NCBI GenBank assembly: GCA_018266255.1
Contig: JAFEAT010000001.1
Location: forward strand, 243,040-307,039
Length of the DNA stretch: 64,000 nt
Direction: 5' to 3'
Origin: Cyanobacteria bacterium SZAS-4
GTDB lineage: Bacteria > Cyanobacteriota > Vampirovibrionia > Obscuribacterales > Obscuribacteraceae
Part shown: piece after piece, positions 9,324-16,903 of the stretch
How positions within the stretch are numbered: position 1 is the first letter of the stretch
Layout of the letters: every line of letters begins with the position of its first letter
Notes under the pieces: generated by a model
What the model saw: only the letters and a program-made list of their open reading frames with translations
What the model was told of the DNA's origin: nothing
Database searches by the model: none
Made by a program: the position numbers and the translations under genes

Positions 9324-9940
9324 GGTTCTAGCTCAAGGTTTCCATATCCGCTTTGTACAGCCCAGGCGATCAACTGTTCACGGCTTTCCAATCCAAGTTT
9401 TAGCAGAAGCAATTCAGTCTGTTTTCTCACTGTAGCGGGAGATGCCTGACGCAGCTCGGCAATCTCGTTGTACTTCATGCCGCGAGCGAGCATCTTCAAG
9501 ACTTCTTGCTCTGACTTAGTAATTTTGGTTTCGCCGGAGACAAGCTCTGCAGAAAGGACAGGCTTTTTGCCTATCATCACTTGCCGCATGGCATCAGCAA
9601 CGGTGCCAACATTTTCCGATTTGAGCAAGTAACCGGCGACACCAATAGACAAAACTGCCTGGATGAACGCCATGCGGTTCTCGCCCGAAAAAACAATGAC
9701 ATGCGCACCATCGACAGCGCAAAAGGAATGAACTGTTGTCTTCGGTCCGGTCGAGCCAGGCAAGTGCAAATCAAGCAAGATTATGTTGGGCTTTAGCGCT
9801 ACAGCCATCTCAAGACCTTGATCCGAAGTCGTGGCGGTGCCCAAAACGTCGATGTCAGATTCTCTCGACAAGCCTGTTGTCAGCCCTTCGAGAGTCACCT
9901 GGTGATCTTCGACAATCAACACGCCGATTCGAGTCATCAT
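9320..9940 (-). CDS. NarL/LuxR-family response regulator
   Basis: The 206-residue protein has a receiver domain (1-120) with the acidic pocket Glu11-Asp12, phospho-acceptor Asp57 in LLDLHLPGS, and a conserved Lys near 107 (LLKSEN). The C-terminus (about 140-200) is a LuxR-type helix-turn-helix: a KSEQEVLKMLARG entry helix and a recognition part around ASPATVRKQ. It is the first gene of the pair with the adjacent kinase and is divergent from cydA across a 158-bp gap, so cydAB is a natural candidate target. That regulatory link is inference. Confidence 0.93.
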   Translation of the reverse strand: MMTRIGVLIVEDHQVTLEGLTTGLSRESDIDVLGTATTSDQGLEMAVALKPNIILLDLHLPGSTGPKTTVHSFCAVDGAHVIVFSGENRMAFIQAVLSIGVAGYLLKSENVGTVADAMRQVMIGKKPVLSAELVSGETKITKSEQEVLKMLARGMKYNEIAELRQASPATVRKQTELLLLKLGLESREQLIAWAVQSGYGNLELEP

Positions 9941-10043
9941 CTCAGCCTGCTACACACATGGTCATACCCACCTGAAAGCTTACAGTACCAGACTCGGCCA
10001 TTATCGTTTGTAAAGCGCCAAGCCTTGCAGGCACAGGGTTTTA

Positions 10044-10070
10044 TCTAACTCTGGAGTGAAAGGTGTTAGA
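10044..10070. promoter_or_regulatory. Candidate operator: inverted repeat upstream of cydA
   Basis: TCTAAC (10044-10049) and GTTAGA (10065-10070) form a perfect 6-bp inverted repeat with a centre-to-centre distance of two helical turns, 29 bases before the cydA start and in the gap shared with the divergent NarL-type regulator. NarL-type regulators bind short inverted heptamers, so this could be a binding site, but a 6-bp repeat can occur by chance. I could not assign convincing -35/-10 elements in this gap. Confidence 0.3.
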
Positions 10071-10098
10071 GTTTGTCCGCAAAGAATAGGAAGTTCGT

Positions 10099-11646
10099 AT
10101 GCAGCTCGATGTTGTGTTCTTGTCACGCGTTCAATTCGCGCTGACTATTATGTTTCACTACATTTTTCCGCCTCTGACAATTGGGCTCGGACTATTTATG
10201 GTGCTCGTCGAAACGGCCTACATGCGCACCAAAGATCCTGTCTACAAAATGATGGCGCTTTTCTGGACGAGGGTGTTCGCAGTCAACTTTGCTATCGGCG
10301 TGGCCACGGGCATCGTCATGGAATTTCAGTTCGGCACCAACTGGGCAACATACTCGCGTTTTGTCGGAGATGTGTTCGGTTCGGCGCTGGCTGCGGAGGG
10401 AATATTTGCATTCTTTCTAGAGTCAGGATTTCTCGCTATTTTAGTTTTCGGATGGGACAAAGTCTCTGCGCGCATGCACTATTTTGCGACGTGTATGGTG
10501 TCACTTGGTTCAATCTTTTCCTCCATTTGGATCGTCATTGCCAATTCGTGGCAGCAAACTCCAGCCGGCTATCATATTGTTCAAACCGCTCAAGGATTCG
10601 CCCGCGCCGAGATTACTGATTTCTGGGCGATGGTGTTCAACCCTTCCAGCGTGACGCGACTTTTTCACGTGTGGTTCGCATCGTTCATTCTGGGCGGATT
10701 GTTCGCTATGAGCATCAGTGCCTTCTACATTTTGAGAAACAAACATCTAGATTTCGCCAAACACACATTCAAACTGGCGCTCTGCTATGCAGCGTTCTTC
10801 TCATGCGCAGAACTGGGTTCAGGGCACTTCCAGGCTGACAAAGTTGCTGAGACTCAACCGGCTAAATTAGCGGCACTTGAAGCACACTTTAAAACTGGAA
10901 CTGGTGGCACCAGTATGTATATCATCGGAATTCCCGATGTCAAAAACGAAGTCGTGAAATTTGGAATTGAGATTCCAGACATGCTCAGCTTCCTCGTCTA
11001 TCAAGACATCAACAAGCCTGTGCCTGGTCTGGACAAGTTTCCGAAAGAAGACAGACCACCAGTGGAGATACCATTCTATGCGTACCATTTGATGGTCGGT
11101 TTAGGCATGAGTTTTATAGGATTGACGTTGCTTGGCTTCTTCTTCTGGAAACGCGGCACTCTCTTCGAGCAGCGATGGCTCATGTGGATTTATGTTTTTC
11201 TCGTGCTTGGCGGTTACGCAGCCAATGAATGTGGTTGGGTTGCGTGCGAAGTAGGGCGGCAACCATGGCTGGTCTACGGACTTCTGCGCACTAAGGATGC
11301 GGTGTCGAAAGCCGTTGCGGGCGATATGGTGCTGGCGTCTATTTTCATGTTCGGCTTCGTCTACATCTTTTTGTTTGTGATTTGGGTGACGGTGCTGACA
11401 GACAAAATCGTCAAAGGCCCCGAGACTTTGGCGGAGGTGATGGCACATTTGCCGGGGCCAGAAACGGGCGGGAGTTTTTGGAAGTTTGTTGGCGGAATCA
11501 TGAAGAAGGGACTTTACTCGCTCACGCCGGAGTCCAGATTCCACGAGACGTCTGATGCAATTGAGCTTGATAGAACAGACGCAACCGAGGGTCAGAAAGC
11601 AGACGAAACACCGAACGATAAATCGGAGAAAACGAATGAGCTATAA
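10099..11646 (+). CDS. cydA: Cytochrome bd ubiquinol/menaquinol oxidase subunit I
   Basis: A 515-residue multi-spanning membrane protein matching CydA (about 520 residues). The haem b595 ligand region is [12 protein letters not shown] with His20; the periplasmic Q-loop (about 245-330) binds quinol; and the family signature [13 protein letters not shown] lies near 389-401. The enzyme oxidises quinol and reduces oxygen to water with high affinity, without pumping protons but with charge separation. The start ATG at 10099 follows an AGGAAG sequence. The C-terminal tail (about 480-515) is hydrophilic and Lys/Glu/Asp-rich, and overlaps cydB. The pairing with mqnC elsewhere in the window suggests menaquinol as donor. 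Confidence 0.97.
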   Translation: MQLDVVFLSRVQFALTIMFHYIFPPLTIGLGLFMVLVETAYMRTKDPVYKMMALFWTRVFAVNFAIGVATGIVMEFQFGTNWATYSRFVGDVFGSALAAEGIFAFFLESGFLAILVFGWDKVSARMHYFATCMVSLGSIFSSIWIVIANSWQQTPAGYHIVQTAQGFARAEITDFWAMVFNPSSVTRLFHVWFASFILGGLFAMSISAFYILRNKHLDFAKHTFKLALCYAAFFSCAELGSGHFQADKVAETQPAKLAALEAHFKTGTGGTSMYIIGIPDVKNEVVKFGIEIPDMLSFLVYQDINKPVPGLDKFPKEDRPPVEIPFYAYHLMVGLGMSFIGLTLLGFFFWKRGTLFEQRWLMWIYVFLVLGGYAANECGWVACEVGRQPWLVYGLLRTKDAVSKAVAGDMVLASIFMFGFVYIFLFVIWVTVLTDKIVKGPETLAEVMAHLPGPETGGSFWKFVGGIMKKGLYSLTPESRFHETSDAIELDRTDATEGQKADETPNDKSEKTNEL

Positions 11647-12652
11647 CGACATTTGGTTTATCCTACTCGGGGTTCTGCTCACCGCATATGGTGTACTGGA
11701 TGGATTTGATTTTGGCGTCGGAATTTTGCATTTGCGCGCAAAAACGGACGAAGAGCGCAGATTGATCATGAATTCAATCGGTCCACTGTGGGACGGCAAC
11801 GAAGTCTGGCTGGTCGTTTTCGGTGGAGCGCTTTTCGCGGCTTTTCCAAATGCCTATGCAACAGCTTTATCCGGCTACTATGTTTTGATCATGTTGATGT
11901 TATGCGCTCTGATTTTCCGCGCAGTATCAATTGAATTTCGCAGTAAGAAAAAACATCCAATGTGGCGCCAAACTTGGGACGTCGCTTTCAGCGTTTCCAG
12001 CACACTGGCGGCCTTTATCTTCGGTGTAATCGTGGGTAATCTGTTCATCGGTTTGCCGATCGGTCCCGACATGGAATACAAAGGACACATTCACGATCAC
12101 TTCAATTCGTACACATTATTAGTTGGATGTTTTGCTGTCGCAGTATGTGCGATGCACGGCTCTATATATCTATATCTAAAGACTGAAGGAGAGCTACAAA
12201 AGCGGGTACACGGCTGGATGTGGCAGACTTTCGGCATATTCCTCTTCTTTTACATTCTCACTACCATTTACACGCTGCTGCAAATTCCTGATGCAGTGGC
12301 GAACTTCAAGCGCTGGCCGTGGGCGAGCATTGTCATTGTCCTAAACGTTTTGGCAATCGCCAACATACCAAGAGCAATATACCTAAACAGACCAGGCTAC
12401 GCCTTTATCTCATCTATATGTACTTTAGCTGCGTTCACCTTCTTGTTCGGCGTGGCGATGTATCCGAATCTCCTGGTATCAAGTTATGGAACAGCCTACA
12501 GCTTGAACATATACAACTCAGCCTCATCGCACAAGACGCTAGGCATCATGCTGGTCGTAGCCGCACTGGGACTTCCGTTCGTCCTGAGCTACACAGCGGT
12601 TGTGTACTGGATTTTCCGCGGCAAAGTGCAACTAGGAAAAATGAGTTACTAA
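11636..12652 (+). CDS. cydB: Cytochrome bd oxidase subunit II
   Basis: The product, starting MSYNDIWF, is 338 residues with eight to nine hydrophobic segments. The CydB signature [14 protein letters not shown] is at about 15-28, followed by [23 protein letters not shown] at the usual place. It forms the heterodimer with CydA. The ATG at 11636 overlaps the last 11 bases of cydA, which indicates coupled translation; a longer in-frame start at 11555 would lie entirely within cydA and is rejected. No cydX-like small ORF or cydCD exporter follows. The stop overlaps the stop of the convergent PPC-domain gene by 4 bp. Confidence 0.96.
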   Translation: MSYNDIWFILLGVLLTAYGVLDGFDFGVGILHLRAKTDEERRLIMNSIGPLWDGNEVWLVVFGGALFAAFPNAYATALSGYYVLIMLMLCALIFRAVSIEFRSKKKHPMWRQTWDVAFSVSSTLAAFIFGVIVGNLFIGLPIGPDMEYKGHIHDHFNSYTLLVGCFAVAVCAMHGSIYLYLKTEGELQKRVHGWMWQTFGIFLFFYILTTIYTLLQIPDAVANFKRWPWASIVIVLNVLAIANIPRAIYLNRPGYAFISSICTLAAFTFLFGVAMYPNLLVSSYGTAYSLNIYNSASSHKTLGIMLVVAALGLPFVLSYTAVVYWIFRGKVQLGKMSY

Positions 12653-13080
12653 ATTCGGCCCTGCTTTTTGTGTCGTGGTTGCGGATCCAACTCTAAATAA
12701 GTAGTCTGTTCATCAGTCTTTCGGTCGAACACCCATTCATCACTTAAATCTAAAATGACGAGCTCGATGGTTGTGAACACCTTGCAGCCAACAACTAAAT
12801 GCCCGCCTGTAGTCTTTCCAGTCGAATCAGACACTGATAAATGAACGTGCATGCTGGTGTCAGATAGCGTGCCTGTAATCGAGACTATTTCCAAAGGACC
12901 TTCAAACGTCTTTGACTCGCTTGCTCCAGCCATGCGTAGGCTCGCCACGCTCAGTGATCCAACAGCACAAACGATGACGCCTGCTTTGAGATTGTGCTCA
13001 AACGCGATGCGCTTTAAGGCGCTCTGAAGTTCCTCGCCCGGTTTCAATCGTTCAACAATCGAGCCTTGTTTTTCCGACAC
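12649..13080 (-). CDS. PPC/DUF296 domain protein
   Basis: The 143-residue protein is a complete PPC (plants and prokaryotes conserved, DUF296) domain. It has an N-terminal LKPGEELQSALKRIAFEHN helix, then AVGSLSVASLR, then HVHLSVSD and GGHLVVGCKV strands. The HLS and GGHL histidines are the metal or ligand positions typical of the family. Bacterial members are trimers of unknown biochemical role; plant relatives carry AT-hook DNA-binding motifs, which are absent here. AGGAGG lies 4 bases before the GTG start (13080). It is convergent with cydB. Confidence 0.85.
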   Translation of the reverse strand: MSEKQGSIVERLKPGEELQSALKRIAFEHNLKAGVIVCAVGSLSVASLRMAGASESKTFEGPLEIVSITGTLSDTSMHVHLSVSDSTGKTTGGHLVVGCKVFTTIELVILDLSDEWVFDRKTDEQTTYLELDPQPRHKKQGRI

Positions 13081-13269
13081 TGTTCCTCCTAGATATTTTG
13101 CTGAGAATTTTCGATAGATGCCCCATTCGAGGCCTTACAAGCGGGTGCTTAAATTGATGCATGCCCGGCAGAGGTTGGTCCAAGATTAAAATGCGAGTCG
13201 CTGTGGGTCAAACGGTAACTTTTCATACGCTTCCGAGTCTTCAAAGTAGACACCAATGGAGGCGGGACA

Positions 13270-13641
13270 ATGAAAGGTTTACTGTTTATGGGCTTACTGG
13301 GCTACGCGATCGGCACATTTTTCGCGCCTAAGAAGGGCTCAGAGCTTCGGAAAGATATAAAGGATATGGTCGCCGACTTTCAAGAGAACGGATCCGATGT
13401 AATTCTGGACGCTCAAAGCATGGCTTCAGACTTGATCGACAAAGCTCAACCAGCGCTGAACCAGGTCAAAGAGAGCGCGATGCAAGTGAAAGAAAGCGCC
13501 AAGAGTTTGAAAGAAAGCGCAGCCAGGTCGTTCAATGAAGGCTTCGCAAAAGAACAAGCTGCCGCAAAACAACGGAAAATGGAGCAAACGAAATATTTTG
13601 ACCCATCCAACGTAAGCAGCAGCACAGCCAGCAGCTTCTAA
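13270..13641 (+). CDS. YtxH-like membrane-anchored protein
   Basis: A 123-residue protein with an N-terminal hydrophobic segment (about 3-20, GLLFMGLLGYAIGTFFAPK) followed by the PKKGSELRKDI motif typical of YtxH/gas-vesicle-GvpP-like stress proteins. The rest is an alanine/lysine/glutamate-rich amphipathic helix with repeated VKESA and LKESA elements, probably coiled coil. GGAGG stands 8 bases before the ATG. Family members are linked to envelope or general stress in other bacteria; no direct function is known. It is followed by a clear terminator, so the gene appears monocistronic. Confidence 0.8.
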   Translation: MKGLLFMGLLGYAIGTFFAPKKGSELRKDIKDMVADFQENGSDVILDAQSMASDLIDKAQPALNQVKESAMQVKESAKSLKESAARSFNEGFAKEQAAAKQRKMEQTKYFDPSNVSSSTASSF

Positions 13642-13663
13642 GCACTGTCGGTAAATGCGATTT

Positions 13664-13692
13664 AAGAGAGGGAGCCAGAGCTTCCTCTTTTT
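13664..13692 (+). terminator. Intrinsic terminator after the YtxH-like gene
   Basis: AGAGGGAG (13667-13674) pairs with CTTCCTCT (13681-13688), with one G-T wobble and a six-base loop, followed by a T-run to 13692. It lies 25 bases after the stop codon. Confidence 0.8.
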
Positions 13693-13786
13693 GCGTTGGC
13701 GTGTTTCTCCTCACACGCTTTTCTCACGGTGGTTGGCTTACTCTTTTGTTGTGATTGAAAAGGTTCGAGGTTTGAAACACTGCTTG

Positions 13787-13841
13787 GTACCTGAAAAACA
13801 AATTCTGAAAAGGTAACAAAATAGTAACTTTTTCCAGGTAC
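13787..13841. repeat. Imperfect 12/13-bp inverted repeat upstream of a small secreted-protein gene
   Basis: GTACCTGAAAAA (13787-13798) is the reverse complement of TTTTTCCAGGTAC (13829-13841) apart from one extra base. The intervening 30 bases contain GGTAACAAAATAGTAAC. It lies 85 bases before the start of the 13926 gene, in a gap of 284 bases otherwise holding only the terminator of the previous gene. It could be an operator or a structured leader; it has no T-tail on the plus strand. Confidence 0.4.
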
Positions 13842-13925
13842 TCTTCAAACATCGGCAAGTTATGCCCGGAACGCGAAACTTATTCGCGCTTACTTTTGCG
13901 TGCTTATTTCAAGGACGATTTACTA

Positions 13926-14372
13926 ATGAAGAAGAAAGCGAACCTCTTGGAACTACTGGTGTGGGCTGCTCTTGTAAGTTTCATAGTCATGGCACCGGCG
14001 CATAGTCAAGCCGTCGCGAATGGGCAGACATTGTTCGGGCAACCAGCATGGTCTGCCAACTTCGACATGGACAGCTCGGTCGACGCGGCAGGTAACCTGG
14101 CGAACGTTGAGAATTCCAGCGGCGCTCAGGGTGATATGGGGCACGAGACAATCAAGCAAGCGAAGCCTGCGCAGTTGCCTAAGTCACCGAAGGCGATGCT
14201 TGAATATGCAGACAATGGAAACATAACGATGGGCAGCATGTACGGCAACACGCGATTCCCATCAGGCAGTTACAGTTATGGTTTCGATGGAAGAGGCGCA
14301 TCTGTATCGCCATTCAACACTGGCTTGCCATCAACTTCTACTGGATCGGTTGACTTAAATATCTGCGATTAG
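13926..14372 (+). CDS. Small secreted protein of unknown function
   Basis: A 148-residue protein starting MKKKANLL with a typical signal peptide: basic start, hydrophobic core LLELLVWAALVSFIVMAP and an AHSQA cleavage region near residue 30. The mature part is polar, rich in Gly, Ser, Asn and Pro, with no motif I recognise. The upstream in-frame ATG (13896) is rejected because AAGGA lies about 10 bases before the ATG at 13926 and the longer form would bury the signal peptide. A hairpin between this gene and the convergent gene may end both transcripts. Confidence 0.7.
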   Translation: MKKKANLLELLVWAALVSFIVMAPAHSQAVANGQTLFGQPAWSANFDMDSSVDAAGNLANVENSSGAQGDMGHETIKQAKPAQLPKSPKAMLEYADNGNITMGSMYGNTRFPSGSYSYGFDGRGASVSPFNTGLPSTSTGSVDLNICD

Positions 14373-14470
14373 TTCGTAACTTGCTATCAGTCCCATCGGC
14401 AACTAGTTCGCCATCTGCGAATAGCTGATCAACGATCCGATTAGTCAATTCACAAAACGGTAATTAGCCA

Positions 14471-14488
14471 CGCACCAAGGATGGTGCG
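14471..14488. terminator. Hairpin between convergent genes (possible bidirectional terminator)
   Basis: CGCACC (14471-14476) pairs with GGTGCG (14483-14488) over a six-base loop in the 152-base gap between two convergent genes. There is no strong T-run on either side, so termination activity is uncertain. Confidence 0.35.
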
Positions 14489-14524
14489 CAGCCAAATACC
14501 TGCTTACAAAAATTAAAACTGGGG

Positions 14525-15652
14525 CTATACTGCGGCTGATGTCGGAGTGCTATACCCGGTTGATGGGTATGAACTTGAGTTGGTGCTGCTCAGTGCAGTC
14601 GCATCGCTTGTGGCACTTGCGTCAGGCGCTGACACAGCAGCCAGTAGATTCGGCGCGTCAGTTTGAATAACCGTTTGCAATGCCGCCACATCTGGTGCCA
14701 ATTGCGGACCACCGAGTTGTTGCATTTGACCAATCGAAGTCAAAAGCGCAGTATTGCCATCACCTCCAGACGACAGATTCTGTTGCATTAATTGAGACAG
14801 TGCCGCGTAACCCTGAGGCGTCATCTGGTTTTGAGCATCAGTCAAAACTTTCGCCACATCCGGATTGGTTGTGGATAGTTGCGCGACCAAAGGATCCGCA
14901 CCACTTGCACTTGAGTCAACTGGCTGCGCGCTAAACGTCTGCGATGAATAATCGGCGGGTTGAGTCTGAGTGCTGTACGACGTGTAATCAGCTGGCTGTG
15001 CTGTGTACGACTGTGGCGAATAATCGGTTGGTTGCGTCTGCGCACTGTACGATGCGAAATCGGCTGGCTGTGCGGTAACCGGCTGTGTTGAGTAATCGAC
15101 TGGCTGCGTCATTGTTTGATAGATCGGATTGCCATTGGCATCAATCGGCGGTGCATTTATTCCCATTTCGTTGGCTTCGACTGAGCCCGCAATTGGCTGA
15201 CCATCAGCATCTAGCTCTTCAGGCGAAGGACCTCCATGACCGTGATGTCCTCGATGACCACCGCGACCACGTCCACCGTGCGCGATCTTCTCCCATCTTC
15301 CTTGTCCACCGTGCTCCCACTGACCACGTTCATCTCGCTCAACTTCGAATCGTCCACGAGGTCCTTCTTCTTCGCGACCGCCTCTAACGCGTCCATGACC
15401 ATGTCCATGACCGCGTCCGTGCTCATGCCCACCCTCGTCACCGCCTTGTTCTTCAGGCAGGAGTTGCGCACCATCGGGAAATCCCTGCTGGTCAAAAGTG
15501 GCATTCTTACAGTGAATATCGTTGATGACTTGGTTGCCTGCGGCACCGCCACCAGGTCCATAAGCATCGGAAAATTGAAACCCTCGTTGAGGTCCGCCCC
15601 GCGAATCTCTGTCGTTTGGTTCGTTACGCTCCCAGTTTCTGTCTGCATTCAT
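14525..15652 (-). CDS. Low-complexity protein with Gly/His/Arg-rich region and 12-residue repeats
   Basis: A 375-residue protein I do not recognise. It has no signal peptide or membrane segment. Residues 1-60 are polar. About 72-145 are extremely rich in Gly, His, Arg and Glu with runs such as HGRGHGHGHGR, which could bind metal or nucleic acid. About 183-250 consist of five 12-residue repeats beginning QP[VAT]D (QPADYSSQTFSA is one) and part of a sixth. The C-terminus (about 255-345) is a more ordinary helical region with ALSQLMQQNL. The composition suggests a disordered, possibly self-associating protein. The gene is isolated between gaps of 152 and 286 bases. Confidence 0.65.
   Translation of the reverse strand: MNADRNWERNEPNDRDSRGGPQRGFQFSDAYGPGGGAAGNQVINDIHCKNATFDQQGFPDGAQLLPEEQGGDEGGHEHGRGHGHGHGRVRGGREEEGPRGRFEVERDERGQWEHGGQGRWEKIAHGGRGRGGHRGHHGHGGPSPEELDADGQPIAGSVEANEMGINAPPIDANGNPIYQTMTQPVDYSTQPVTAQPADFASYSAQTQPTDYSPQSYTAQPADYTSYSTQTQPADYSSQTFSAQPVDSSASGADPLVAQLSTTNPDVAKVLTDAQNQMTPQGYAALSQLMQQNLSSGGDGNTALLTSIGQMQQLGGPQLAPDVAALQTVIQTDAPNLLAAVSAPDASATSDATALSSTNSSSYPSTGYSTPTSAAV
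14909..15106 (-). repeat. Tandem 36-bp repeats inside the low-complexity gene
   Basis: Reading on the minus strand, five consecutive 36-bp units start at 15106, 15070, 15034, 14998 and 14962, each opening with CAG CC(A/G/T/C)-type codons for Gln-Pro, with a partial sixth unit below 14927. Units alternate in type, so a 72-bp higher-order period is stronger than the 36-bp one. Copy number could vary between strains. Confidence 0.75.
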
Positions 15653-15938
15653 GGCGTGTTTCCACTCCGGGCGTGAGCACAGCGCTTAGCACCGAAAACC
15701 AGCCAATAAATAGCTGGACGAGCAAAAGCTGCGACTGGATCTTCTAATGGATTATGGGCAAGAGTTGCAGAAAGGTTTTGCACTCTGGTGCAAAAATAGT
15801 CCTCTTCTCAACCGATGTCAACAGATTTTTATACCGAAGTACAGAATTAAGGATTTCTGGCCTCGGTAACGTCCCAAAACGTCAACCCTGTGGCAAATCC
15901 TGGAAGTGGTCGGTGCCAGGTACTCTGCTGTTTATCGT

Positions 15939-16754
15939 CTACACCGTAATGGGCGTACCACGTCTACGTCGAATGGTCCAGACCAACGTCAGGATGGACA
16001 AAATCAGAGTGGGCTTTTTGGACTGCCAAACCAGACTGTCTAATCTATCAGTCCACCCAGTCTGTTCACGTTCAATTTCCGCATCAAGTCTTTTGACGGA
16101 CTGTTGATCGTCAGCCGCCTTCTCTCGCTGTCCCAACTTTCCGTAAGCCTTAGCACGGAGCCAATATTGTCCGCGCAGTTCCCGGAATTCCGACGTAGGC
16201 AAGTTCGAAATAGCCAAACTGCAACTCTCGATAGCTCGATCTGGTTGATTGAATTGATACAGGTATTCGGTGGACAAATAACCGTAAGCCAATTGGGTGG
16301 GACTCCCATGCGGATCGAGCTCGATTGCAGTGCTGAAATCTTCGATCATTTGCTTTGTAGAGGCATCTCGATACGTTGCATCAGAAGTTCTGATATGCGC
16401 CATTGTGCAGCCACGATACAAGTAAGCTCGAGCATATTTAGGGTCAAGCCTGATAGCAGCGGCCAAATCATCAACTTCGTCCCAAAATGCCAAACCGATA
16501 TTTTCGCAGGAATAAAGCGCCCTAGCCACGTGAACTCTTGCACGCAGGCGGTCAAGTGTCGGATGGTCGAACATAAGATTCGCAATATCCTCAGTCATAG
16601 TACAGAAATTTCGTTCTTGCATCTGATAGGAGTTCCAACCAGAGCGCAGGTCGAATTCAGCCTCAAGTCGGCTCAAATCCCAGTTATACGCGGCGAGAAC
16701 AAGTAGCCCCGCGGCAGTGAAACAAACGAAAAGCATTGATGTACACAGACGCAT
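15939..16754 (-). CDS. Membrane-anchored TPR-repeat protein
   Basis: A 271-residue protein with one N-terminal hydrophobic segment (about 3-23) and then helical repeats. TPR-like pairs are visible around AAIRLDPKYARAYLYRGCTM (about 132-151), FSTAIELDPHGSPTQLAYGYL (about 170-190) and a third pair with REKAADDQQSVKRLDAEIE near the end. A second hydrophobic stretch (PTLILSILTLVWTI) ends the protein, followed by Arg-rich residues. It probably scaffolds partners at the membrane; no enzymatic motif is present. The 286-base gap beyond its 3' end holds no feature I can support. Confidence 0.7.
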   Translation of the reverse strand: MRLCTSMLFVCFTAAGLLVLAAYNWDLSRLEAEFDLRSGWNSYQMQERNFCTMTEDIANLMFDHPTLDRLRARVHVARALYSCENIGLAFWDEVDDLAAAIRLDPKYARAYLYRGCTMAHIRTSDATYRDASTKQMIEDFSTAIELDPHGSPTQLAYGYLSTEYLYQFNQPDRAIESCSLAISNLPTSEFRELRGQYWLRAKAYGKLGQREKAADDQQSVKRLDAEIEREQTGWTDRLDSLVWQSKKPTLILSILTLVWTIRRRRGTPITV

Positions 16755-16851
16755 ACAAACACTCTAGTACAAAGCGATTGTCAGCGTAAGTCTTTAAGCT
16801 CCGTCCACAAAATTTTTGCCAGACTAGTAGGATTGCTTTCCAAATTTTTTT

Positions 16852-16897
16852 CGCCAGTCGTAGACTGGCGGCCCTTGCCGGCTGAAGCCGGCGCTCC
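16852..16897 (+). repeat. Two-hairpin dispersed repeat, copy A
   Basis: CGCCAGTC-GTA-GACTGGCG (16852-16870) is followed by GCCC and a second hairpin GCCGGC-TGAA-GCCGGC (16877-16892), ending GCTCC. The layout and the conserved blocks (ACYGGCGGCCC, then GCCG, then CGGCGCTCC) match copies at 35312-35366 and 42007-42055, while arm sequences differ with compensation. It lies 7 bases beyond the stop of the fused nucleotidyltransferase gene. Confidence 0.75.
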
Positions 16898-16903
16898 ATT
16901 CTG

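Noticed and set aside
10056..10619. Plus-strand open frame overlapping cydA
   Set aside because: It is out of frame with CydA and yields a Cys/Arg/His-rich product with no domain.
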